Shown: positions 16,707-24,365 of the stretch, piece after piece
Layout of the letters: each line of letters starts with the position of its first letter
How positions within the stretch are numbered: position 1 is the stretch's first letter
NCBI GenBank assembly: GCA_009886115.1
Contig: VFJJ01000142.1
Coordinates: 1-59,093 of the forward strand
From: Actinomycetota bacterium
Lineage (GTDB): Bacteria > Actinomycetota > Acidimicrobiia > IMCC26256 > VFJJ01
Direction of reading: 5' to 3'
Length of the DNA stretch: 59,093 nt
Position numbers and translations under genes: made by a program
Notes under the pieces: model-generated
What the model saw: the letters and a program-made list of their open reading frames with translations, nothing else
What the model was told of the DNA's origin: nothing
Databases searched by the model: none

Positions 16707-17720
16707 ATGGGCAAGAAGCGGCGAACCCCGGCACGTCGACCCGCCAGCGGGGGTCGCGTCGCGCTCGCCGAGCGCTCCCGACGCGACGGCCCGCTCCCTC
16801 CGAGCGTGCTGCCGGGCGAGGTGAGCCCGATGCGGATGGTGCCGCTGTCCATCGCCAGGCCCGACTACGCCGCCACCGGTCACCCGTCGAGCCGATTCTC
16901 GGCCAACGTCGTCAAGAACGCCGACCAGATCAGCCGGATGCGCACCGCGTGCCTGGCCGCTCGCGAGGTGCTCGACGAGATCTGCGTGCTCGTGGCCCCC
17001 GGGGTCACCACCGAGACGATCGACGAGGCCTGTCATGAGGCCTACCTCGCCCGAGGTGGCTACCCCTCGACGCTCAACTACCACGGCTACCCCAAGTCGC
17101 TGTGCACCTCGGTGAACGAGGTGATCTGCCACGGGATCCCCGACAGCCGTGCGCTGCGTGAGGGCGACATCGTCAACCTCGACGTGACGATCTTCCTCGA
17201 CGGGATGCACGGCGACTGCTCGGCCACGTACCTCGTCGGCGAGGTCGACGCCGTTTCGCGTCGGCTCGTCGAGGTCACGCACGAGTCGCTCTGGCGGGGG
17301 ATCGGCGCCATCGTCCCGGGCCAGCCGATCAACGTGGTCGGCCGGGCGATCCAGCGCTGTGCGGAGGCCGCCGACTTCGGCGTCGTGCGGGCCTTCGTGG
17401 GCCACGGCATCGGCGAGGTCTTCCACATGGAGCCCTCGGTCCCCCATTTCTACGATCCCGATGCCCGAGCCACCATGCGCCCGGGCATGACCTTCACCAT
17501 CGAGCCCATGATCACGATGGGCGCCTGGCGCCACGACACCTGGAAGGACGGGTGGACGGCCGTCACGGTCGACCGTCGGCGCACTGCCCAGTTCGAGCAC
17601 ACCGTGCTGGTCACCGACGACGGCGTCGACGTGCTCACCGCGGGCCCCGACGAGGTCGCGAGCTGGCGCGACCGGCTGGCGGCCGCCGAGCAGCTCGCGG
17701 GAGGCTCCGCACCGCGCTGA
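16707..17720 (+). CDS. map: Methionine aminopeptidase type I with N-terminal extension
   Basis: A 337-residue metallopeptidase removing initiator Met from new proteins. All five metal ligands can be seen: Asp 159 (NLDVT), Asp 170 (HGDCSATY), His 233 (GHGIG), Glu 266 (TIEPM) and Glu 297 (FEHTV). The substrate-side His in CHGIP is at 142. A basic, proline-rich extension of about 70 residues precedes the catalytic domain, as in one of the mycobacterial MetAP1 proteins, where a similar extension contacts the ribosome. The ATG at 16707 opens with GKKRR. It diverges from the SDR across 111 bases and is followed by the FGGY kinase. Confidence 0.9.
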   Translation: MGKKRRTPARRPASGGRVALAERSRRDGPLPPSVLPGEVSPMRMVPLSIARPDYAATGHPSSRFSANVVKNADQISRMRTACLAAREVLDEICVLVAPGVTTETIDEACHEAYLARGGYPSTLNYHGYPKSLCTSVNEVICHGIPDSRALREGDIVNLDVTIFLDGMHGDCSATYLVGEVDAVSRRLVEVTHESLWRGIGAIVPGQPINVVGRAIQRCAEAADFGVVRAFVGHGIGEVFHMEPSVPHFYDPDARATMRPGMTFTIEPMITMGAWRHDTWKDGWTAVTVDRRRTAQFEHTVLVTDDGVDVLTAGPDEVASWRDRLAAAEQLAGGSAPR

Positions 17721-17788
17721 GCCGGCAACGGCTGACGGGCTGACGGGGTGTCGAGCTGTTGGCTCCGGACGGCGATGGAGCGACGAAC

Positions 17789-17808
17789 GGGAACGGGGAC
17801 GGGGACGG
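17789..17808. repeat. Short GGGGAC-type tandem repeat ahead of the kinase start
   Basis: A GGGAAC unit followed by two GGGGAC units, ending just upstream of the ATG at 17811. The purine-rich units may double as ribosome-binding sequence. Confidence 0.7.
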
Positions 17809-17810
17809 TC

Positions 17811-19211
17811 ATGGTGAGCCGGGAGCTGACGGTCGGGATCGACATCGGCACCACGTCGGTGAAGGCCGTCGCCGCCGACCCCGATGGCGTGATCGTGGCC
17901 CGGGCCCGGGTCGTGCACCCGATCGAGGTCCCGGCCCCCGACCGGTTCCAGCACGACGCCGATCTCGCTTGGCGCCGCAACGTGCTGGAGGCCATGGCCC
18001 AGATCCGCGCCGAGGTGGGCGACGACGAGTCGATCAGGGCGGTCAACGTGGCGTCGATGGTGCCGTCACTGACAGCGGTCGACGGCGCCGGCGTCCCCAT
18101 CGCACCGGGCCTGCTCTACGGCGATGGCCGCGGCCGGGTCGAGGACTCGAGCGACCCCGACGATCGATCACCAGCGCGCCACGGGGAGTCGACCCAGTTC
18201 CTCCGGTGGCTGCACACCGAACACCCCGACGCCGCGGGCTTCTGGCCGGCGGTCGCCGTCGCCAACGCCGCGCTCGCCGGCGGGGGCCTCGAACACGGCG
18301 TGGTGGGGCGAGGGGGCGTTGCTCCGATGTTCCCGCTGTTCGACTTCGCGACCGGCGGCTGGAACACGGCGGTGCTCGACGACGTGGGCGTGAGCCCAGG
18401 GCAGCTGCCCGGGTTCTCGTCGGAGGCGACCGGACGGGTGGGAACCGTCGCCGGTCTGGCCCACATCGTGATCGGGCCGGGGACGGTCGACGCGACGGGC
18501 GAGCAGATCGTCAGCGGCGCCACCGAGGCGGGCGACGTCCTCGTGATCTGCGGCACCACGCTCATCACCTGGGGCGTGCTCGCCGCGATGGGCCAGGCGC
18601 CCGGGCTGTGGACGATCCCCCACAGCACGCCCGACCGGTTCCTCGTGGGCGGCCCGTCGAACGCCGGCGGCCTGTTCATCAACTGGGCCTTGAGTGCGCT
18701 GGCCGCGGTCGCCGACGGGGTGAGGCCCGAGCATCCCGAACGCGTACCGGTGTGGATGCCCTACGTGCGGGGCGAGCGCACACCGTTGCACGATCCCGAT
18801 CGCCGCTCCGAGATCCTGGGCCTCGACCTTTCGCACGGCGCGGTGGCGCTCCGGCGAGCCGTGTTCGAGGCCGCCGGGTTCGTGGTGCGCCACCATCTCG
18901 ATCTCGGAGCCGCTGCGGGACTGAATCCTCGGCGGATCGTGGCGACGGGCGGCGGCACCCGGGTCGGCGACTGGCTGCAGGCCCTGGCCGACTGCACCGG
19001 GGTGCCCGTCGACGTCGTCGCCGTGGCCGAGGGCGGCGCGCTCGGCGCGGCGTTCGGCGCTCGTATGGCCGCCGGCCTCGAGTCGAGCGAGGCCGACGGC
19101 GCCCGCTGGGCCCGGATCTCGCACCGGGTCGAGCCCGACCCCGCGTGGCGGGCCGCCTGCGACGCCCGGTACCTCGCGTTCCGCGAAGCTGCCGGTGGCC
19201 CCGCCGCGTAA
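17811..19211 (+). CDS. FGGY-family carbohydrate kinase
   Basis: A 466-residue ATP-dependent kinase of the FGGY group (xylulokinase/glycerol kinase fold). The phosphate-1 loop GIDIGTTSVKAV is at 9-20, the hinge ICGTTLITWG lies in the middle, and the adenosine motif GGGTRVGDWLQALAD leads into PVDVVAVAEGGALGAAFGA. Substrate-binding residues are too divergent to name the sugar; it could act on a pentulose or another polyol. The ATG at 17811 is used because the frame upstream is repeat-derived. The lipoprotein hydrolase follows 13 bases after its stop, so the two are probably one transcript, though no functional link is obvious. Confidence 0.85.
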   Translation: MVSRELTVGIDIGTTSVKAVAADPDGVIVARARVVHPIEVPAPDRFQHDADLAWRRNVLEAMAQIRAEVGDDESIRAVNVASMVPSLTAVDGAGVPIAPGLLYGDGRGRVEDSSDPDDRSPARHGESTQFLRWLHTEHPDAAGFWPAVAVANAALAGGGLEHGVVGRGGVAPMFPLFDFATGGWNTAVLDDVGVSPGQLPGFSSEATGRVGTVAGLAHIVIGPGTVDATGEQIVSGATEAGDVLVICGTTLITWGVLAAMGQAPGLWTIPHSTPDRFLVGGPSNAGGLFINWALSALAAVADGVRPEHPERVPVWMPYVRGERTPLHDPDRRSEILGLDLSHGAVALRRAVFEAAGFVVRHHLDLGAAAGLNPRRIVATGGGTRVGDWLQALADCTGVPVDVVAVAEGGALGAAFGARMAAGLESSEADGARWARISHRVEPDPAWRAACDARYLAFREAAGGPAA

Positions 19212-19224
19212 GGTGGCCAGGGTG

Positions 19225-20388
19225 ATGCGACGACTGCTCGCGCTGACCGCGCTCATCTCGTTGGCCGTGTCGGCCGCGTCCTGCGACGACGACGACGACG
19301 GCTCGGCCGTTGTTCCTGCGACTGCCGTTGGCGCCGACACTGCGGGAGCCGACACTGCGGGAGCCGACACTGCGGGCGCCGACACTGCGGGGGCGACCGC
19401 GGCGACGACGGTGGGAGTGGCGAGCGCTCCCGTCGACGCGACCGCGGGACCGGCGGCCCCGGCGACCACCACGTCGGATCCCGACGCCGGCCCGATCGGC
19501 GCACCGCCGACCAGCCGGCCGGCATCGGTGCCCGTGGTGGGGATCGCCACCGAGATCTTCGTCGACGATGCGCGTCCCACCACCGCCGTCGAGGGGGTCA
19601 CCGAGGCCGCCGACACCCGAACCCTGCCGACGACCGTGTGGTATCCCGCCCTGGCCCCGGAGCGCACCGACACGCCCGTGGCGGACGCCGAGCCCGACAC
19701 CGGGCGCGGCCCCTACCCGCTCATCGAGCTCTCGCACGGGCTCACCGGTTTCGCGTCCCAGTTCGCGACCCTCGCTCCCGTGCTGGTCGCCGCGGGCTAC
19801 GTCGTCGTCTCCCCGGATTTCCCCGAGACGACCGGGGGCGTGGGCTTCGGGGCCGCATCGAGCCTCAGGTTCCAGCCCGACGACGTGAGCTTCACGATCG
19901 ACTCGATCCTGGCCCTCGACGACGACCCCGGCTCGCGCTGGCACGACCTCGTCGACCCGGGCCGCATCGGCATCGGCGGCCATTCGTTCGGCGCCATGAC
20001 CACGATGCTCACGCTCTACAACACGGCGTACACCGAGCCGAGAGTCGATGCCGCCGTCGCCATCTCGGGCGCGGCGCTCCCCGTCGAGGGCGGCGACTTC
20101 GTCTACGAAGGCCGTCCGCCGCTGTTGCTCGTCCATGGTGACGGCGATCCGATCGTTCCCTATGCCGGCAGCACCGACATCTACGCCCGCGCCGACGCTC
20201 CCACGTACCTGCTCACCCTGAAGGGCCAGAACCACGGCAGCTTCTTCGACGCCGACGATCCCGATTTCGAGGCGTTCGCGACCACCGTGGTGACCTTCTT
20301 CGACGTGTACGTCAAGGGCGACACCACGATCGAGGTTCCAACGGCGATCGACGACGAGACCATGAGCCTCGTCGGACGGGCCGCGTAG
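19225..20388 (+). CDS. Secreted lipoprotein alpha/beta-hydrolase
   Basis: A 387-residue protein with an N-terminal signal and lipobox ending SAASC (Cys 20), so it is predicted to be lipid-anchored outside the cell. Five Asp residues follow the Cys. A low-complexity stalk contains four GADTA units. The hydrolase domain has the nucleophile elbow GHSFG (Ser 254), Asp 308 in HGDGDPIVP and His 337 in GQNHG, a complete triad. SHGLTGF near 170 may form the oxyanion hole. The overall pattern is like dienelactone-hydrolase or polyester-hydrolase relatives, so an extracellular ester is a likely substrate. The ATG at 19225 directly precedes the signal sequence. Confidence 0.8.
   Translation: MRRLLALTALISLAVSAASCDDDDDGSAVVPATAVGADTAGADTAGADTAGADTAGATAATTVGVASAPVDATAGPAAPATTTSDPDAGPIGAPPTSRPASVPVVGIATEIFVDDARPTTAVEGVTEAADTRTLPTTVWYPALAPERTDTPVADAEPDTGRGPYPLIELSHGLTGFASQFATLAPVLVAAGYVVVSPDFPETTGGVGFGAASSLRFQPDDVSFTIDSILALDDDPGSRWHDLVDPGRIGIGGHSFGAMTTMLTLYNTAYTEPRVDAAVAISGAALPVEGGDFVYEGRPPLLLVHGDGDPIVPYAGSTDIYARADAPTYLLTLKGQNHGSFFDADDPDFEAFATTVVTFFDVYVKGDTTIEVPTAIDDETMSLVGRAA
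19331..19390 (+). repeat. 15-bp in-frame tandem repeat, four copies
   Basis: Unit GCGCCGACACTGCGG, with G/A variation at one base, repeated at 19331, 19346, 19361 and 19376. It encodes the GADTA units in the surface stalk of the lipoprotein hydrolase. Confidence 0.9.
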
Positions 20389-20390
20389 CG

Positions 20391-21212
20391 ATGCGCTGGA
20401 GCCGGGCCTCGGGCACCCGGGCCGACGAGGCTCGTCCGGGCTGGGAGCCTCCCGGCGGATCGCCGACAGGGCTGACGGCGCAGGAGCGGTACGTCCTCGA
20501 CCTCAACGGGTACGTCGTGCTCCGAGGGGTGCTCGATGCCGGACAGGTCGCGTACCTCAACGAGGTGATCGACGACCGTGCCCTCCCGTCGCCCACGTCG
20601 ACCATCCAAAGCCAGCGCTTCACCGGGATGCTCATGTGGGACAAGGCATTTCGCGACCTCCTGAGCCATCCCCGGGTGCTGTCGGTGATGGCCGAGATGG
20701 TCGGCGACCGGCTGCGTCTCGACCACTGCTACGGGATCGTCATGGCTCCGGGCACCGACGGGTTGGGTCTGCACGGCGGCGGCACCCCGTTCGACCCTGC
20801 GCAGTACGCCACCTTCAGCGGCGGGCGGATGCACCACGGGTTGTCTGTGGCCATGTACTCGCTGGTCGACGTGGGGCCCGACGAGGGCGGATTCTGCTGC
20901 ATCCCCGGCAGTCACAAGGCGAACTACGGCGTGCCGAACGGGATCGACCGTGCGCCCGAGCACCTCGCCGTCGTGAGGCAGGTGCCCCATCGGGCCGGTG
21001 ACGTGATCGTGTTCACCGAGGCGCTCACGCACGGCACGTCCACCTGGCTGGCACCGCATCAGCGCCGCCACGTGCTCTACAAGTACAGCCCCGGCAACTC
21101 CACCTGGGGCGTGCCCGAGGAACCCTCGCCCGAGCTTGCGGCGCTCCTCGACGACCAGCAGCGCCAGCTCCTGGCCCTCCCGTCGGTCGCCGCCCGCCAC
21201 CGTGTGGTGTGA
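20391..21212 (+). CDS. Phytanoyl-CoA dioxygenase (PhyH) family protein
   Basis: A 273-residue protein of the PhyH/Fe(II)-2-oxoglutarate dioxygenase superfamily. A double-stranded beta-helix core is suggested by LNGYVVLRGVLDAGQVAYLNEVID at the N-terminus and by GPDEGGFCCIPGSHKANY and GDVIVFTEALTHGT, which carries the distal His (about 214). The proximal iron motif, usually HxD, reads LHGGG (His 128), so the acidic ligand is not where expected. The gene starts 2 bases after the lipoprotein hydrolase stop, so the two are translationally linked. The substrate may be a lipid-like acid or CoA ester. Confidence 0.75.
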   Translation: MRWSRASGTRADEARPGWEPPGGSPTGLTAQERYVLDLNGYVVLRGVLDAGQVAYLNEVIDDRALPSPTSTIQSQRFTGMLMWDKAFRDLLSHPRVLSVMAEMVGDRLRLDHCYGIVMAPGTDGLGLHGGGTPFDPAQYATFSGGRMHHGLSVAMYSLVDVGPDEGGFCCIPGSHKANYGVPNGIDRAPEHLAVVRQVPHRAGDVIVFTEALTHGTSTWLAPHQRRHVLYKYSPGNSTWGVPEEPSPELAALLDDQQRQLLALPSVAARHRVV

Positions 21213-21227
21213 GAGCCGACGCTGCGC

Positions 21228-21956
21228 TCAGGTGGCGACGAAGAGCGTGCCGATGGCCGCGGCCACCGTGCGGAGCTGAGCCGTCCTGTCGTCGGCCACC
21301 TGGAACACGCTGACGATCCAGGTGGCGTCGCCGTCCTTCACGAACAGGGTTGACTGTGGGGCCGACCAGGCGGCCTCGTCACCCACCCCGTCGACGGTTT
21401 CGGTGGCCTCGGTCTGTTGGGCGAAGTAGTCGCCCGGCGCCCGGGTCACGCTCACCGCCTGCCCGGCGTTCTCGCGGTAGTACACGCAGTTCGGGTCGGC
21501 GTAGGACGGGTTCGACTCGGCCAGCCCGATGGTGACGCCGATCTCCTGCGAGATGACCGCCTTGTCGACGGCCGGACACAGATCCTGCCCGGTGAGGTCG
21601 CGGGTGGGCGCGGGCGCCTGCCCGTTGGGGTCGCCCGTCGAGGCCGTGTCGGTGGAACCGACCGGCGTCCCGTCGGCCAGGGTGGCACCGGGAGCCACCC
21701 TGTCGACGGCGACATCGGCCGCTGTTGCACCGGCCGCCGATCCGTTCGGGCTCGACTGGCCGGCCTGGTCGGTGGAGCCGCCGGCCGGCGTGACCCCGGC
21801 CGGGCCGGCGCCTTCGGTGGGGGCGCCGCTGTCATCGTCGTCGGCGCAGGCGGCGAGCCCGAGCACGAGCACCAGCGCGCCCGCGAGCCCTGCGACGCGG
21901 TGGACGCGGCCCCGGCGATGGCGGGAAGGAACATGGACGTCGGGGGATGAGACCAT
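21228..21956 (-). CDS. Secreted lipoprotein, DUF3558-like
   Basis: A 242-residue lipoprotein. A basic N-terminus and hydrophobic segment lead to the lipobox LAAC (Cys 37), followed by Asp residues and a Gly/Ala/Ser/Thr-rich linker to about residue 115. The folded part begins DLCPAVDKAVISQEIG and contains one further Cys (NCVYY), giving a cysteine pair that could form a disulfide. The pattern (CxxVD..., later CxY) resembles actinobacterial DUF3558 lipoproteins, whose role is unknown. It converges with the PhyH gene, 15 bases apart, and diverges from the P450 gene across 75 bases. Confidence 0.65.
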   Translation of the reverse strand: MVSSPDVHVPSRHRRGRVHRVAGLAGALVLVLGLAACADDDDSGAPTEGAGPAGVTPAGGSTDQAGQSSPNGSAAGATAADVAVDRVAPGATLADGTPVGSTDTASTGDPNGQAPAPTRDLTGQDLCPAVDKAVISQEIGVTIGLAESNPSYADPNCVYYRENAGQAVSVTRAPGDYFAQQTEATETVDGVGDEAAWSAPQSTLFVKDGDATWIVSVFQVADDRTAQLRTVAAAIGTLFVAT

Positions 21957-22031
21957 CGCCCCACGCTACCTGCCCCGAACCGGGGTCCTGACCGCGCCCG
22001 CCCCGGTGTGGATTCCCGTAACCTCGACGCC

Positions 22032-23342
22032 ATGAAGCTCGACGATGCATCCGACGCGCCAGCCACCGACACAGCTGCATCCGACGCGCCAGCCACTGAC
22101 ACGGCAGCCACTGACACGGCCGGCGACCCCGGCGACTACCTCGACCTCGACCCCATGGCCCAGTTCTCGGGCGTGGCCGGCGACGTGCGCGACCCGTACC
22201 CCGCGCTGTGGGACAAGCGCCAGCACCATCCCGTGGAGCGGATCGAGACCACGAACTGGAAGGGCGAACCCATCGTCCAGTACACGGTGTACCCGTTCGA
22301 CCTCGTGTCGCAGGTGATGCGCGACAACGAGACGTTCGTGAGTGCCGCCATTCGCGAGACGATGGGCCTGGTGATGGGCGACACGCTCCTCGTGGGCCTC
22401 GACGAGCCCGAGCACCGACGACAGCGGGCGCTCGTGGCGCCGGCCTTCCGGGCCAAGGCCATGGCCCGGTGGGAGACCACGCTCATGAGCACGGTCATCG
22501 ACGAGCTCATCGACCGCTTCGCAGCACGCGGCCACGCCGAGCTGGTGCGCGAGCTCACGTTCCAGTTCCCGGTGCAGGTCATCGCGGAGATCCTCGGCAT
22601 CCCCCGCAGCGACTACCCGCGCTTTCACCGTTGGGCCATGGCCATCATCAACCTGGTCGCCGATCCCGGTGCGGGCTTCGCTGCTGCGCTCGACCTGCGC
22701 GAGTACCTGAAGCCGCTCATCGACGACCGCCGGGCCGAGCCCCGCGACGACGTGATCAGCGATCTCGTCACCGTCGAGCTCCCCGACGCCGAAGGCCAGC
22801 CAGAACGGCTGAGCGACGAGGAGATCAACTCGTTCCTGTGCCTCCTGCTCCCGGCCGGGGCCGAGACCACCTACCGGGCCTCGGGCAACCTGCTGTTCGG
22901 TCTGCTCAGCCATCCCGACCAGCTCGACGCGGTCCGGGCCGACCGGGCGCTCCTGCCCCAGGCCGTGGAGGAGGGGCTGCGCTGGGAGAACCCGCTCACG
23001 ATCACCATGCGGCGGGCGGCTCGCGACACCGAGCTCGGCGGCGTGCCCGTCGAGGCCGGGGCCGACGTGATCGCGCATCTCGGCGCAGCCAACCATGATC
23101 CCCAGCACTGGGATCGACCCGACGACTTCGACATCCACCGTCCCCAACGCCAGGCCGCGGTGTTCGGCTTCGGTCCCCACATGTGTCTGGGCATGCACCT
23201 CGCCCGGCTCGAGATCCGCTTGGCCGTGACCCACCTGCTCGATCGGTTCCCCGACCTCCGCCTCGACGTGGGCTCCGGCGGCGACCCGCACATCCATGGG
23301 GACAGGTTCCGCTCGCCGACGGCGTTGCCGGTGCTGTTGTGA
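22032..23342 (+). CDS. Cytochrome P450
   Basis: A 436-residue class I bacterial P450 mono-oxygenase. The I-helix oxygen-binding motif AGAETT is at 275-280, the ExxR pair at 314-317 and the haem loop FGFGPHMCLG has Cys 385 as ligand. It is probably reduced by the small ferredoxin encoded directly downstream. The P450 could hydroxylate a hydrophobic chain or ring before CoA-dependent breakdown; the substrate is unknown. The first 34 residues are a repetitive, acidic, disordered extension made by a DNA tandem repeat, which bacterial P450s normally lack. The ATG at 22032 is preferred over an upstream GTG at 22008. Confidence 0.88.
   Translation: MKLDDASDAPATDTAASDAPATDTAATDTAGDPGDYLDLDPMAQFSGVAGDVRDPYPALWDKRQHHPVERIETTNWKGEPIVQYTVYPFDLVSQVMRDNETFVSAAIRETMGLVMGDTLLVGLDEPEHRRQRALVAPAFRAKAMARWETTLMSTVIDELIDRFAARGHAELVRELTFQFPVQVIAEILGIPRSDYPRFHRWAMAIINLVADPGAGFAAALDLREYLKPLIDDRRAEPRDDVISDLVTVELPDAEGQPERLSDEEINSFLCLLLPAGAETTYRASGNLLFGLLSHPDQLDAVRADRALLPQAVEEGLRWENPLTITMRRAARDTELGGVPVEAGADVIAHLGAANHDPQHWDRPDDFDIHRPQRQAAVFGFGPHMCLGMHLARLEIRLAVTHLLDRFPDLRLDVGSGGDPHIHGDRFRSPTALPVLL
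22047..22121 (+). repeat. 30-bp in-frame tandem repeat with 15-bp half unit
   Basis: Two 30-base units (22047-22076 and 22077-22106) and a further 15-base half unit to 22121. It encodes the DAPATDTAAS-type N-terminal extension of the P450. Confidence 0.9.
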
Positions 23343-23391
23343 ATCTCTGAGTCCCCGCCCGAGCATCCTGGCCCAGGAGAGACGTGCGACC

Positions 23392-23601
23392 GTGAACATC
23401 GAGATCACCATCGATCCCGTGTCCTGCATGGGATCGGGCAACTGCTCGTACTGGGCGCCGGCGACGTTCGATCTCGGCGACGACGGGATCGCGTTCGTCG
23501 TCGACCCCTCTGGTGATCCGCTGGAGAAGGTCGTCCTGGCGGTGCAGGGCTGTCCGACCCGGGCCATCACCGTCACGCGCGACGGGCTGGTCCTGGGCTG
23601 A
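23392..23601 (+). CDS. Small 3Fe-4S-type ferredoxin, P450 partner
   Basis: A 69-residue electron carrier. Cluster ligands are Cys 12 and Cys 18 in CMGSGNC and Cys 54 in GCP. The middle position, occupied by Cys in four-iron ferredoxins, is Gly 15, so a three-iron cluster is expected, as in many actinobacterial P450-linked ferredoxins. It starts with GTG at 23392, with AGGAGA some 12 bases upstream, 49 bases after the P450 stop. Gene order indicates that it passes electrons to that P450; no ferredoxin reductase gene is nearby. Confidence 0.88.
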   Translation: MNIEITIDPVSCMGSGNCSYWAPATFDLGDDGIAFVVDPSGDPLEKVVLAVQGCPTRAITVTRDGLVLG

Positions 23602-23776
23602 GCACAGAACGTCGCGCCGTCTGCCACCAGTTCGGCGTCACGCTTCGCTACGCTGCTGCGGGCGGAACCAGAGCGAACCAGAGCATCGAGCACCACAGCA
23701 GCACAACCACGGAGCCGGGGTCACACACAGTCGAACGCGTACCGCGATCGCGCTACGCCCGTCGAGGAGCGTCCCC

Positions 23777-24301
23777 ATGCTGCATTCGGTCAATCGGTCA
23801 TCGACGCGTACCACTGCACACCTGGCGCTGCGCATCGCTGTCGGGCTGATCGTCGTGGTCGTGCTCGCCTCCTGCGGCGGCGACGACGACGACGACACCA
23901 CCAGCACGACCGCGTTCTCGCCGCCCCCGCTCGAGACGACCACCACCGCGTCGCTGACCCCGGTGACTGCGTCGGTCTCGGTGACGTCGCTCACGGCCGA
24001 CTCCGGCGCCACCAGCCCCACGCCGACCGCGGGTCCCGAGGGCACCTACACGGTCGCGTCCGGCGACACCCTCTCGCAGATCGCCGACCGGTTCCAGACC
24101 TCGACGCAGGCGTTCATGGACGCCAACGGCATCACCGACCCCGACAAGATCTTCGTGGGCCAGGAACTCGTCGTCCCGCCCCCCACCACGCCCACGATCC
24201 CCGCAGCCACCACGGCGACCACGGCCGCGGCAACCACGACCGTCGCACCGACGCCCGAGTCGTTGGCGGTCACCACCCAACCGGGCACGGGCACCGACTG
24301 A
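23777..24301 (+). CDS. LysM-domain lipoprotein
   Basis: A 174-residue exported protein. A hydrophobic signal (HLALRIAVGLIVVVVLASC) ends in the lipobox LASC with Cys 33, followed by five Asp. A Thr/Ser/Pro-rich linker leads to one LysM domain at about 89-134, reading GTYTVASGDTLSQIADRF...FVGQELVVP, which binds peptidoglycan or related glycans. Another Thr-rich tail follows. GAGGAGC seven bases before the ATG supports the start. It may tether or shape the cell envelope; no enzyme domain is attached. It converges with the acyl-CoA ligase across 64 bases. Confidence 0.85.
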   Translation: MLHSVNRSSTRTTAHLALRIAVGLIVVVVLASCGGDDDDDTTSTTAFSPPPLETTTTASLTPVTASVSVTSLTADSGATSPTPTAGPEGTYTVASGDTLSQIADRFQTSTQAFMDANGITDPDKIFVGQELVVPPPTTPTIPAATTATTAAATTTVAPTPESLAVTTQPGTGTD

Positions 24302-24321
24302 CCTGGCGTCAGTTGGGTGGC

Positions 24322-24345
24322 TCCCTGCCCGGTGGCCGGGGGGGA
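24322..24345. terminator. Possible bidirectional hairpin terminator
   Basis: CCCGG-TGG-CCGGG stem-loop extended by TCCC/GGGA on the outside, between the converging LysM and ligase genes. No T run follows, so function as a terminator is uncertain. Confidence 0.3.
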
Positions 24346-24365
24346 CCGGTCGGCGTGGGCGGCGG

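Noticed and set aside
18168-20235. Overlapping minus-strand frames rich in Ala/Val/Ser and Gly/Arg
   Set aside because: Antisense of the FGGY kinase and lipoprotein hydrolase; apparent repeats come from the 15-bp tandem repeat.
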